A stretch of DNA of 64,000 nt, from the NCBI RefSeq assembly GCF_003610895.1, contig NZ_MCAS01000023.1:62001-126000 (forward strand), written 5' to 3'. This document shows, in pieces, positions 1 through 10,334 of the stretch (position 1 is its first letter; every line of letters starts with the position of its first letter). Below the pieces are notes generated by a model, which had not been told where the DNA came from, searched no databases, and saw only the letters and a list, made by a program, of their open reading frames with translations. The translations under genes were made by a program, and so were the position numbers. The DNA comes from Paraburkholderia fungorum (lineage in GTDB: Bacteria > Pseudomonadota > Gammaproteobacteria > Burkholderiales > Burkholderiaceae).

Positions 1-758
1 GGGGACGCGGATGAAGCGGCGGCTGACGTGGATGACGCGGACGAGCCGGGCGCCGTTCGCCGGTCGTCGGCTTCAGGCGAGGCCAGCATGGTACGCAGAA
101 GCGGCAGCGTGACCGCGCGTTTCTGTTCGAGCGAGAAGCGGTCGAGCGCGTCCAGCAGGGCCATCAGGCTCGGCATGTCGCGGCGAAAATGCGTCAGCAG
201 GTAGGCGGGCACGTCGTCGGCCAGCATGATGCCGCGCTCGCGCGCCGCGTGTTTCAGCACCGCAGCCTTACCTTCGTCCGGCAGCGGCGCGAGGTGGAAG
301 ACGAGGCCCCAGCCGAGGCGCGTGCGCAGATCTTCGCGCACGGTCATGCCGATCGGCGCTGCATTGCCCGCGGCGACCAGCGCGCTGGTGGGGTGCGCGC
401 GCACTTCGTTGAACAGGTTGAACACGGCAATCTGCTGGGCCGCGGACAGGCCGTCGCAATCGTCGATGGCGTACAGCGCGACGCGCGGGTCGAAGGTGAA
501 GGCGGCGAGGCTGCTCTGCGGACCGGCAAAGCGCGCATGGCCCGGCGGCGCTTCGTGGACCAGTGCCTGCAGCAGATGCGTGCGTCCGCTGCCGGCCTCA
601 CCCCAGATGTAGAAGGTGCGATCGGCCACGGGGCCGGCCGCGAGCGCGTTGTCGAGCTCACGCAACCGCGTGACCAGCTCGGCGTTGGCGCCGGCGAAGA
701 AATTGTCGAATGTCGATGGCGGCGGGGTGCCGAGATCGAGCGTCAGTTGACGAAGCAC
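1..758 (-). CDS. hda: DnaA regulatory inactivator Hda (partial)
   Basis: AAA+ protein that, with the DNA-loaded beta clamp, stimulates hydrolysis of ATP on DnaA after initiation. The frame opens with GTG at 758 and runs off the left edge without a stop (252 codons visible). Residues 4-9 read QLTLDL, fitting the N-terminal clamp-binding motif; Walker A GEAGSGRT is at 53-60 and a Walker-B-like ALYAIDD at 94-100. About the last 25 visible residues are a Ser/Ala-rich tail beyond the usual ~230-residue family length. The AI-2E family gene lies 82 bp upstream on the same strand, the usual Burkholderia arrangement. Identity is confident; the C-terminus is not in the window. Confidence 0.9.
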   Translation of the reverse strand, partial: MLRQLTLDLGTPPPSTFDNFFAGANAELVTRLRELDNALAAGPVADRTFYIWGEAGSGRTHLLQALVHEAPPGHARFAGPQSSLAAFTFDPRVALYAIDDCDGLSAAQQIAVFNLFNEVRAHPTSALVAAGNAAPIGMTVREDLRTRLGWGLVFHLAPLPDEGKAAVLKHAARERGIMLADDVPAYLLTHFRRDMPSLMALLDALDRFSLEQKRAVTLPLLRTMLASPEADDRRTAPGSSASSTSAAASSAS

Positions 759-840
759 AGTAGGTTAATGCCGAAAATGGGGCTTGGGCCGCAAATGGCC
801 CGAACTTCGGGCCCTGAAACGTCAATGGGCAGTCAGTGAC

Positions 841-1917
841 TCAGTTGTTATAAAGCGTGCTTGCCAGATAGCTTTGACGCAACTCGCGCATGGCTACCGA
901 CAGGATGGCGCTGACCGGCAGCGCCAGCAACACCCCGAAAAAACCGAACAACTGGCCGAACGCGAGCAACGCGAAGATAACCGCGAGCGGGTGCAGCCCG
1001 ATCCGCTCGCCGACGAGGCGCGGCGTGAGATAAAAGCTCTCGACGATCTGGCCGACGCCGTAAATCAGCGCGACCGCGCCAAAGCCATACCAGTCGCCGA
1101 ACTGCAGCAGCGCCGCGAGCAGCGCGAGAGCGAGCCCGGTCGCGAAACCGATGTACGGGATGAAGACGGCGAGGCCCGTGAAAATACCCACGGGCAGCGC
1201 GATTTCGAAGCCGGCGACGGTTAGCGCAATTGCATAATAGACCGCGAGCACGCCCATCACGAGCAACTGGCCGCGCAGGTATTGCGAGAGCATCTGATCC
1301 ATGTCGCGCGCGAGCTGCAGCGTCTTGTCGAGCCAGCGGCGCGGCACCACGATCTGCATACGCGCGAGCATGCGGTTCCAGTCGTATAACAGATAAAACA
1401 GCACGAGCGGCACCATCACGAGGTTGCCGACCACCGTCATCATCAGATTGCCGCTGGTGCGGATCGAGGTCCACGCATACATCGCGACCTGTTGCGCGCT
1501 GCCTTCTAGCTGCCCCATCACGAGATCGCGGATACTGGCGAAATCGAGCGAGTCGGCGAGGCCCAGCACCGCAAGCTTGGGTTGCAGCCAGGCGCTCACA
1601 TGCGCAAACAGCACGGGCACCTGCTGCTTCAACTGCGGGCCTTCTTTCTGGATGACAGCCAGCACCAGCAGCACGAGCAGCGTCATCAGCAGCGAGAACA
1701 CCAGCATCATCAGCAACGCGGCGAGGCCCCGCGGCACGCGCCGGCGCACCATCCACGCGACGCCCGGTTGCAGAATGTACGCGAGAATGGCGCCGAGCAG
1801 GAACGGCGTGAGGACCGGACTCAGGAGCCAAAGCAGAATGCCGACAACCAGCGCGATCGCCAGCCAGATGAAGGCGCGGCGCTGTACAGGTGTCAGGATC
1901 GAAGGGTTCTGTTGCAA
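841..1917 (-). CDS. AI-2E family (PerM-like) membrane transporter
   Basis: Inner-membrane protein of the AI-2E/PerM family (PF01594), with about eight hydrophobic segments. A pair near the N-terminus is followed by a polar middle stretch and then the conserved C-terminal membrane block with GIFTGLAVFIPYIGF. The substrate cannot be told from sequence; members have been linked to AI-2 export or ion/proton exchange. The open frame extends to a TTG at 2013, but that adds 32 polar residues overlapping the purM promoter region. I prefer the TTG at 1917 (358 aa, starting LQQNPSILTP), with weak Shine-Dalgarno support (GGGAAA). No ATG is available near the N-terminus, so the exact start is uncertain. 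Confidence 0.82.
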   Translation of the reverse strand: MQQNPSILTPVQRRAFIWLAIALVVGILLWLLSPVLTPFLLGAILAYILQPGVAWMVRRRVPRGLAALLMMLVFSLLMTLLVLLVLAVIQKEGPQLKQQVPVLFAHVSAWLQPKLAVLGLADSLDFASIRDLVMGQLEGSAQQVAMYAWTSIRTSGNLMMTVVGNLVMVPLVLFYLLYDWNRMLARMQIVVPRRWLDKTLQLARDMDQMLSQYLRGQLLVMGVLAVYYAIALTVAGFEIALPVGIFTGLAVFIPYIGFATGLALALLAALLQFGDWYGFGAVALIYGVGQIVESFYLTPRLVGERIGLHPLAVIFALLAFGQLFGFFGVLLALPVSAILSVAMRELRQSYLASTLYNN

Positions 1918-1989
1918 AGTTGTTTCCCAGGTGTCGTCATGACCGGATGATTCAAATTCCAGCCAGCCGGCCGGCAACTCTGTATGGGA

Positions 1990-2047
1990 CCAGAGTAAGC
2001 GCTGAAGCGCCAACTCTGGTCGGCATCGGGTAAAATCGCATTTTACC
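1990..2047. promoter_or_regulatory. Divergent perM-like/purM control region with two inverted repeats
   Basis: Two structures lie between the divergent genes. 1990-2019 is a hairpin with outer arms CCAGAGT/ACTCTGG and inner arms GCGCT/AGCGC. 2029-2047 is a perfect inverted repeat GGTAAAAT-CGC-ATTTTACC. The second reads TAAAAT on both strands and so could supply -10 elements for both genes; TAAAAT at 2031-2036 is 30 bases before the purM start. No good -35 is visible. The promoter role is inference. Confidence 0.4.
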
Positions 2048-2066
2048 GACCTTCTTGCCCTTCCCC

Positions 2067-3122
2067 ATGAATCAACCGAAATCCACCCCTGACGCCCAAG
2101 GGTTGTCGTATCGCGACGCCGGCGTGGACATCGACGCGGGCGACGCCCTTGTCGACGCGATCAAGCCCTTTGCCAAAAAGACGATGCGCGACGGTGTGCT
2201 GGGTGGCATCGGTGGATTTGGCGCGCTTTTCGAAGTGCCGAAGAAGTACAAGGAACCGGTGCTGGTGTCGGGCACGGACGGTGTCGGCACCAAGCTGCGC
2301 CTCGCATTTCAACTGAACAAACACGACACCGTCGGCCAGGATCTGGTGGCGATGAGCGTGAACGATATTCTGGTTCAGGGCGCCGAGCCGCTGTTTTTCC
2401 TCGATTATTTCGCATGCGGCAAGCTGGACGTCGGTACCGCGGCAACGGTCGTGAAGGGTATCGCGCATGGCTGCGAACTGTCCGGCTGCGCGCTGATCGG
2501 TGGCGAAACGGCTGAAATGCCCGGCATGTATCCGGACGGCGAATACGATCTGGCGGGTTTTGCGGTCGGTGCGGTGGAAAAGAGCAAGATTATCGACGGC
2601 AGCACGATCGCCCCGGGCGACGTGGTGCTGGGTCTGGCTTCGAGCGGCATCCACTCGAACGGTTTTTCGCTGGTGCGCAAGATCATCGAACGCGCGCAGC
2701 CTGATCTGAATGCGGATTTCGACGGCCGTTCACTGGCCGACGCGTTGATGGCGCCTACGCATATCTACGTGAAGCCCTTGCTGGCCTTGATGCAGCAGAT
2801 TGCTGTCAAGGGTATGGCGCACATCACCGGCGGCGGGCTGGTCGAGAATATTCCGCGCGTTTTGCGTGAAGGTCTGACGGCTGAACTGGATCACAGCAGC
2901 TGGCCGCTGCCGCCGCTGTTCTCGTGGCTGCAGCAGCACGGCGGTGTCGCGGATGCGGAAATGCACCGCGTTTTCAACTGCGGGATCGGCATGGCGGTGG
3001 TGGTTTCCGCCGCTGACGCCGATGCGGCGATCGGCCTGTTGTCGGCCGCCGGCGAGCAGGTCTGGAAGATCGGCGTGATTCGCGAAAGCGCGGCCGGTGA
3101 AGCTCAGACGGTGGTCGTCTAA
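2067..3122 (+). CDS. purM: Phosphoribosylformylglycinamidine cyclo-ligase (AIR synthetase)
   Basis: Catalyses ATP-dependent ring closure of FGAM to aminoimidazole ribonucleotide in purine synthesis. The protein is 351 aa, normal for the family, and has the SGTDGVGTKLRLAF segment and GGETAEMPGMY signature. A TTG 12 bases upstream extends the frame, but ATG 2067 (MNQPKSTPD) gives the normal Burkholderia N-terminus. It is divergent from the AI-2E family gene across a short region carrying inverted repeats. It stands alone rather than in a pur operon. High confidence. Confidence 0.97.
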   Translation: MNQPKSTPDAQGLSYRDAGVDIDAGDALVDAIKPFAKKTMRDGVLGGIGGFGALFEVPKKYKEPVLVSGTDGVGTKLRLAFQLNKHDTVGQDLVAMSVNDILVQGAEPLFFLDYFACGKLDVGTAATVVKGIAHGCELSGCALIGGETAEMPGMYPDGEYDLAGFAVGAVEKSKIIDGSTIAPGDVVLGLASSGIHSNGFSLVRKIIERAQPDLNADFDGRSLADALMAPTHIYVKPLLALMQQIAVKGMAHITGGGLVENIPRVLREGLTAELDHSSWPLPPLFSWLQQHGGVADAEMHRVFNCGIGMAVVVSAADADAAIGLLSAAGEQVWKIGVIRESAAGEAQTVVV

Positions 3123-3136
3123 CCAGCTCGCTCAAG

Positions 3137-3158
3137 CAGCCTTAGCCAAGGCTGGTTT
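3137..3158 (+). terminator. Possible weak terminator after purM
   Basis: A 7-bp perfect stem CAGCCTT/AAGGCTG with an AGCC loop (3137-3154) is followed only by GGTTTG. It lies 15 bases after the purM stop, between convergent purM and miaA. The short T-run makes it weak. Confidence 0.35.
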
Positions 3159-3200
3159 GCCTGCGCGGTGTACGGAAAGCGCGCCGCGCGGGTAAAAACC

Positions 3201-4157
3201 TCACATCAACGCTTCAATCAGGCTGACGGCCTGCGCAGTCGCGCCGGGGTCGCAGCAATCCACCACAACCCGCTCCGTCATGCTGCGCAGCCACGTGAGC
3301 TGCCGCTTGCACAATTGCCGGGTAGCAAAAACCCCCTTGTCCCGCATGGTCGAATAGTCGACCGCGCCGTCGAGATATTCCCAGACCTGCCGGTATCCCA
3401 CGCAACGCATGGACGGCATCTCGGGCAACAAATCGCCGCGCTCGCGCAATTTCACGACTTCGTCGATAAAACCGTTGGCCAGCATGGCGTCGAAGCGCTT
3501 TTCGATGCGCGCGTGCAGCACGCTGCGCTCGGAAGGCTCGAGCGCGATCGGCACGAAGCGCCACGCCGAGGCGGCGTCGTCCGTTCGGGCGGGCGCGGCC
3601 AGCAAAGCGGACATCGCTTGCCCCGTCAGCATGAAAACCTCGAGCGCCCGCTGAATTCGCTGTGAATCGTTCGGTGCGAGGCGGGCGGCGGTAACGGGAT
3701 CGAGCGCGGCGAGCCGTGCGTGCAGGGCCGGCCAGCCGTCGCGTGCGGCATCGGCATCGAGTGCTGCGCGCACCTCGGCATCGGCGGCGGGCAGGTCGTT
3801 TAGCCCCTGCGTGAGCGCCTTGTAGTACAGCATGGTTCCGCCGACCAACAAGGGGAGCCGCCCGCGTGCGCTGATCTCGCCGATCAGGCGCAACGCATCG
3901 CCACGAAACTGCGCAGCCGAATAGGCATCTGTCGGATCCACGATATCGATCAGATGATGCGGCGCCACCGCGCGCTCTTCCGGCGTCGGCTTGGCGGTGC
4001 CGATATCCATCTCGCGATAGACCAGCGCCGAATCGACGCTGATGATTTCCACCGGCCTGCGTGTCGCCAGAGCCAGCGCGGCTGCGGTTTTACCGGATGC
4101 GGTTGGGCCGAGCAGGCAAGGGACCGGCGCGGCCGTGCGTGAAGTGCTTGAAGTCAT
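3201..4157 (-). CDS. miaA: tRNA dimethylallyltransferase
   Basis: Transfers a dimethylallyl group to A37 of tRNAs reading UNN codons, the first step of ms2i6A formation. At 318 aa it has the P-loop GPTASGKT, the DSALVYREMDIGTAKP segment, GTMLYYKAL and NDSQRIQRALEV, and near the C-terminus MRCVGYRQVWEYL. The open frame continues to a GTG at 4211 overlapping the mutL stop. ATG 4157 (MTSSTSRT) gives the usual family length and is preferred, although neither start has a strong ribosome-binding site. It lies directly downstream of mutL on the same strand, a common proteobacterial pairing. Confidence 0.95.
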   Translation of the reverse strand: MTSSTSRTAAPVPCLLGPTASGKTAAALALATRRPVEIISVDSALVYREMDIGTAKPTPEERAVAPHHLIDIVDPTDAYSAAQFRGDALRLIGEISARGRLPLLVGGTMLYYKALTQGLNDLPAADAEVRAALDADAARDGWPALHARLAALDPVTAARLAPNDSQRIQRALEVFMLTGQAMSALLAAPARTDDAASAWRFVPIALEPSERSVLHARIEKRFDAMLANGFIDEVVKLRERGDLLPEMPSMRCVGYRQVWEYLDGAVDYSTMRDKGVFATRQLCKRQLTWLRSMTERVVVDCCDPGATAQAVSLIEALM

Positions 4158-4200
4158 GGGCGAGACGGCGCGCGGCGAATGAGCGTAATCAGGCGCACCG

Positions 4201-6261
<2,061 letters not shown>

Positions 6262-6460
6262 GGCGAAATTATAGCGATTTGGCGCGAGCAGGCCGGATAC
6301 GGGCGGAAGGCATGGCAGTTTTTTAATCGCGACCGGGCACTTTCGGTATCATGACGCGGTCAATTTCCGGCAGCGCGCACCTGTTCGCTGCTCATCGCCC
6401 GCAAGGCCGCTGACCCGGCCGTCCCGCCACGCTCACGCTCGCTCAATAAAGGACGCTTTT

Positions 6461-7132
6461 TTGGACACGCTTCTACAGTTCGCCAACCTTGTCTTGCACA
6501 TCGACAAGTTTCTGGGAGTCTTTATTCACGAGTACGGCGCCTGGGTCTATGCGGTGCTGTTTCTGATCGTGTTCTGCGAAACCGGACTGGTTGTCCTGCC
6601 GTTTCTGCCGGGCGATTCGCTACTGTTCATCGGCGGCGCCTTTTGCGCGACCGGCGAAATGAACCTCGGTTTGCTGATCGTGCTGCTGCTGGTCGCCGCG
6701 GTGACTGGCAATACGGTGAACTACATGGTGGGGCGGTCCATCGGGCCCCGGGTGTTCAATTCGCACATTCCTCTTCTCGAACGCTTCCTCGACCGCGCCG
6801 CGCTGCAGAAAACGCATAACTTCTATGAGAAGCACGGCGGCAAGACCATCGTGCTGGCGCGCTTCATTCCCGTAGTGCGCACTTTCGCCCCGTTTGTTGC
6901 CGGCGCATCGGAGATGACGGTTAGCCGGTTCCAGTTGTTCAACGTTCTCGGTGCGCTGTTGTGGGTGTTCCTGCTGGTGCTGCTCGGTTACTTCTTCGGC
7001 AACATTCCGTTCATCCGGCAGTATCTGAATCTGATCGTGCTGGTGGGTATCGGCGCGGCTGTGGTGCCGGTGGTGCTGGGCGCGGTATGGAAGATGACGC
7101 GCAAGAACACGTCGAAGGCGGGCATCCGCTGA
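6461..7132 (+). CDS. DedA family membrane protein
   Basis: 223-aa DedA/SNARE-associated (VTT) family inner-membrane protein. Family members act in envelope lipid (undecaprenyl phosphate or phospholipid) translocation and proton-motive-force homeostasis. It has ETGLVVLPFLPGDSLLF near the N-terminus and FIPVVRTFAPFVAGASEM in the middle, both DedA hallmarks, with four or five hydrophobic segments. The start is a TTG at 6461, supported by AAAGGA at 6448-6453 and by a family-like N-terminus (MDTLLQFANLVLH). It is divergent from mutL and followed by a strong terminator. The exact substrate is not deducible. Confidence 0.9.
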   Translation: MDTLLQFANLVLHIDKFLGVFIHEYGAWVYAVLFLIVFCETGLVVLPFLPGDSLLFIGGAFCATGEMNLGLLIVLLLVAAVTGNTVNYMVGRSIGPRVFNSHIPLLERFLDRAALQKTHNFYEKHGGKTIVLARFIPVVRTFAPFVAGASEMTVSRFQLFNVLGALLWVFLLVLLGYFFGNIPFIRQYLNLIVLVGIGAAVVPVVLGAVWKMTRKNTSKAGIR

Positions 7133-7167
7133 TGCGCTGACGCATCGTGTTGCATGGCGCAGAAGGA

Positions 7168-7202
7168 AAAACGGCGTCGCGAATTTCGCGACGCCGTTTT
7201 TT
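7168..7202 (+). terminator. Strong rho-independent terminator after dedA (bidirectional)
   Basis: A near-perfect 12-13 bp hairpin, ACGGCGTCGCGAA (7171-7183) pairing with 7185-7197, is followed by TTTTT and preceded by AAAAA. It can therefore work in both directions: for dedA on plus and for the mscS gene on minus about 110 bp further. Confidence 0.92.
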
Positions 7203-7309
7203 ATTGTGTGGTTCGGCTTCCGGTGAGTTGATCTGCCGAGACAGCGAAAAAACGTCTCATCTCAACGAACCTCGACCTCCATCCAACCGGCCTAAGCGCT
7301 AACCAGTGC

Positions 7310-8122
7310 TCAACTGACTATGCGCGGTGCAAGCGGAGTCTCCGGTGTCGGATAGCCGGCATCCTTGAAGGTCTGGATTATTGCGCGGTTGGTGTCGAAG
7401 TAGACCTGCCAGTAATGGTCGGTGTGCGTGTAGGGACGTACGCAGAGCAACGGCCCTTCAGGCGTGAAGCTCAGCACTTCGATATCCGGAGCGGGACTCT
7501 CGGCCACGTTCGGAATTTGTGTAACGGCCGCCTTGAGCCGGTTCATCGCATCCGTAGGATCGACGCCGTTCGCAATCTTCGCGGTCAGCTCGACGCGCCG
7601 CACTGGCAATGCGCTGTAGTTCGAGATTGTGTCCGAAAAGATCTTGTTGTTGCCGATGATGGTTGTCACATTGTCGGGCGTCACGATGGTCGTGCCGAAC
7701 AGACCCAACTCCGAAACCGTGCCTGTGACGCCGCCCGCCATCACAAAATCCCCCACCTTGAACGGCCGCAGCACCTGCATGAAGATGCCTGCCGCGAAGT
7801 GGGCGAGCAGGCCGCCCCATGCCGTGCCGATCGCCAGACCGAGGCCGGCGAGCAAGGCAGCGAACGAAGTTGTCTGGACACCGAACACCTGCAGGATCGC
7901 AAGGATCAGCAGCAGGTTCAGCAGTGCGCCGAGAATCGAACCGAGGTAATGAGCGAGGGTGGGATCGACCCGGCCGTTTTTCGACAGCAGCTTGCGAAGC
8001 AAGCCGGTGATCAGGCCAATGACCCAGCGACCGACGATCCACAACACGATCGCGCCGAGTACCTTGGTGCCGAGGTCGATGCCTCGGGTCATGATGAACA
8101 CGCGTACGGTTTCGAGATCCAA
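7310..8122 (-). CDS. mscS: Small-conductance mechanosensitive channel (MscS family)
   Basis: 270-aa inner-membrane channel that opens on membrane tension to release solutes during hypo-osmotic shock. Three N-terminal hydrophobic segments are followed by the pore-lining TM3 (GLGLAIGTAWGGLLAHFAAG) and the conserved RPFKVGDFV at the start of the beta domain, then GNNKIFSDTISNYS. The frame extends upstream to a TTG at 8206, but TTG 8122 (giving MDLETVRVF) has GAGGAA just in front and is preferred. It is monocistronic, facing a small membrane-protein gene on the same strand. Confidence 0.88.
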   Translation of the reverse strand: MDLETVRVFIMTRGIDLGTKVLGAIVLWIVGRWVIGLITGLLRKLLSKNGRVDPTLAHYLGSILGALLNLLLILAILQVFGVQTTSFAALLAGLGLAIGTAWGGLLAHFAAGIFMQVLRPFKVGDFVMAGGVTGTVSELGLFGTTIVTPDNVTTIIGNNKIFSDTISNYSALPVRRVELTAKIANGVDPTDAMNRLKAAVTQIPNVAESPAPDIEVLSFTPEGPLLCVRPYTHTDHYWQVYFDTNRAIIQTFKDAGYPTPETPLAPRIVS

Positions 8123-8315
8123 GATGTTCCTCGTTGGTTGAGTTGCCTTCGACTGATTGAACGGCGGGAGTGCAATACAGCGGCAAATGCCCGGTGGCGG
8201 GCGCAAACGGTAACCCTCGGTCTTCGGGAGTTATAGGCGACGGCGCGCCCATACGCAAGCTCCGTTCCCGACGATGATGCGGATTGCGTGACTGAAGAAA
8301 ATGGCGCGCGTGGTC

Positions 8316-8687
8316 TTACATCGGCAGATGTGATTCGGAATACGGCGACGTGCGAATGACCAGCGTGTTGCCGCTTGTTCTGGCGTGTCGCACGCGCCGC
8401 GTCGCGTACTGCCAGGCCAGTGCGGCAATGGCCGCCACCGTGTACGCGCCGCCGCGTTCGAAGAATGCGCTCGTCGTGCTGAACTTGCCATAGCGGCTCT
8501 GCGCGTCAGCGAATACGAGAAACGTCAGGGCGGCATCGAGCAGCAACGCGGTCGATGCCAGCGCGACGAAAATGTGCGGGCCGTTGAGCGTGGCGCCAGG
8601 TACGAGCCGGTTGCACAGATGGCACGCGCTTAGCAGGATGGCCAGCAACGCAAGGTTTGAGACAAGGCCAAACAGAAAATTGGTCAT
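8316..8687 (-). CDS. Small hypothetical membrane protein
   Basis: Not recognised beyond being a small membrane protein. From ATG 8687 it is 123 aa, with three hydrophobic stretches (about residues 4-24, 40-62 and 78-98) and a polar, Arg-rich C-terminus. Codon use is GC-rich at third positions, like its neighbours. The open frame continues 31 residues upstream, but that extension is not membrane-like and lacks a ribosome-binding site. No family could be assigned. Confidence 0.5.
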   Translation of the reverse strand: MTNFLFGLVSNLALLAILLSACHLCNRLVPGATLNGPHIFVALASTALLLDAALTFLVFADAQSRYGKFSTTSAFFERGGAYTVAAIAALAWQYATRRVRHARTSGNTLVIRTSPYSESHLPM

Positions 8688-9073
8688 ATTGACGGAATGA
8701 AAGCGCAGGGATCTGCGGTATGGCCAGAACATCTGCACACGCGGCATGACAGCGTGATTCGCAGAATCGGCGGCGATCATTGCATGTCTTCACATCTCGA
8801 TAAATATCAATGTTCGGAGTCCGTGGTATCTGCTCGGTGCCGAAGAGACATGCCGTAAGAGGCGCTTCGTGGTTGCGTAAGGCGGTGTGAATTGCGCTGT
8901 GGGAATGCTTCACGCTTGAATGCGACTGCCGTAGCTTTCTGTTTGCTTGCCACAAATCTTTAACGATCTGCAGCGAGAATGGCGGTCATGCCCTGAGTGG
9001 CATTCTTTTTCGGGCCGCGTTGCACACGTGTGCAACGCGCCGTGACGATTCCGCAAATTCAATGAGATATCGC
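8688..9073. other. Intergenic region upstream of the ABC operon
   Basis: 386 bp between the small membrane-protein gene and the ABC operon. Apart from the 24-bp palindrome at 9016-9039 I see no gene, RNA or repeat. The divergent promoters must lie here, but no convincing -35/-10 pair was identified. Confidence 0.6.
9016..9039. promoter_or_regulatory. Perfect 24-bp palindrome, probable LacI-family operator
   Basis: The two 12-base halves are exact reverse complements; the core is TTGCACACGTGTGCAA with a central CG, the typical architecture of LacI/GalR operators. It ends 34 bp before the substrate-binding protein start, so a bound repressor would block transcription. The likely ligand is the LacI regulator at 14616-15644. 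The palindrome is seen directly; the regulator pairing is inference. Confidence 0.75.
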
Positions 9074-10312
9074 ATGAAACTGTTCAGTAGCCTGCGCGCC
9101 GTGTCCGTCGCGGTCGCTCTATCCGTCGTGACGTTGAGCGTCAGCGCGGCCGATCTCGTGATCGCGGGCCGCGACGACATTTATGGCCGAGGCCTGGCGG
9201 AGGCCGTTGCCGGCTTCACGAAGCTGCATCCCGGCGCTGACATCGAGTTGCTGAAGCTGCCGAATGCGAACCTCTATCAGAAGCTGAAGTTGTCGATGCG
9301 TGAAGGAACCGGCGCATACGACCTCGTCATGATGGACGACACCTGGTCGCCCGAATTCATCGCGAACGGGTGGCTGAAGCCGCTTCCGGCTACGCTCGCC
9401 GATACGGACATGGTCGCCTCGACCGTCGCGCTCGGCCGTGCGCCGTCGGGCGGGCTGTACGCATTGCCGGTGGTCGGCAACGTTGAAATGTTCGCCTATC
9501 GCCGCGACCTGCTGGCGAAATACAAGCTGCAACCGCCGCGCAACTGGGACGACGTGCTGAAGATCGCACAGGCCGCCGGCGGTGCGGATGCGAACGTGTC
9601 CGGCGTGGTGTTTCGCGGTACCAAGGGCAACCCGATCGTGACGGGTTTCATGCCGATTCTGTGGGCCTATGGCGGTGACGTGATCGACCAGGATGGCAAG
9701 GTGACGATCGACTCCCCGCAAGCACTGGCGGCGTTGAAGATGTTCATTGCGCTGAAAGCCTATGCGCCGAAGGACGTGGCGGTTTACGGCGCGGCCGAAG
9801 TGCGCGACGCCCTGCAAAAGGGTGCGGCGGCGCAGGCACTCGAGGTATGGCCGGCATGGATTCCGGCGCTCGACGATCCGAAGCAGTCTCGCGTGGTCGG
9901 CGAGGTCGCGCTGCAGGCGCCGCCTGGACAAGTGAAAGGACCTTCGCCGATGCTAGGCATCTGGCAGATGGCGATTCCGAAGGACGCGCCGCATGCAACG
10001 CTGGCGCAGGCATTCCTCGCCTACCTGACTGCGCGCGACACGCAGACGCGCCTTGCCGCGATGGGTATTCCGCCGACCCGCAAGAGCGTGTTCGAAGACC
10101 CGGCACTCGTGCAGCAATTCCGCTGGTATCCGGATCAGCTCAAGGCGCTCGAGGCAGGCCGTGCCCGCCCGCGTGTGAAGGATTGGCAGCAGATCGAGAG
10201 CATTCTGGGCGACGCTTTGCAACTCGTCCTGACGGGTCAACTCGCGCCCGACGCCGCACTGCATCAGGCCGCGCAAAAGATTACGCCGGCGATGGCCGCG
10301 ATCGCCAAATAA
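9074..10312 (+). CDS. ABC transporter substrate-binding protein (family 1, carbohydrate type)
   Basis: 412-aa periplasmic binding protein of the family-1 (maltose/UgpB-like) extracellular binding proteins. Residues 1-25 form a signal peptide ending SVSA before ADLVIAGRDD. The body has the lobe pattern of sugar or glycerophosphodiester binders, with DLVMMDDTWSPEFIANGWL in the first lobe and GSSP-equivalent GPSPMLGIWQM late. ATG 9074 has GAGA seven bases upstream; the in-frame ATG at 9062 is an alternative. It is first gene of an operon with two permeases, behind the 24-bp palindrome. The ligand cannot be read from sequence; see the locus finding for a phosphoinositol hypothesis. Confidence 0.9.
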   Translation: MKLFSSLRAVSVAVALSVVTLSVSAADLVIAGRDDIYGRGLAEAVAGFTKLHPGADIELLKLPNANLYQKLKLSMREGTGAYDLVMMDDTWSPEFIANGWLKPLPATLADTDMVASTVALGRAPSGGLYALPVVGNVEMFAYRRDLLAKYKLQPPRNWDDVLKIAQAAGGADANVSGVVFRGTKGNPIVTGFMPILWAYGGDVIDQDGKVTIDSPQALAALKMFIALKAYAPKDVAVYGAAEVRDALQKGAAAQALEVWPAWIPALDDPKQSRVVGEVALQAPPGQVKGPSPMLGIWQMAIPKDAPHATLAQAFLAYLTARDTQTRLAAMGIPPTRKSVFEDPALVQQFRWYPDQLKALEAGRARPRVKDWQQIESILGDALQLVLTGQLAPDAALHQAAQKITPAMAAIAK

Positions 10313-10334
10313 CGGCGCGACGTTGAACACTTCC

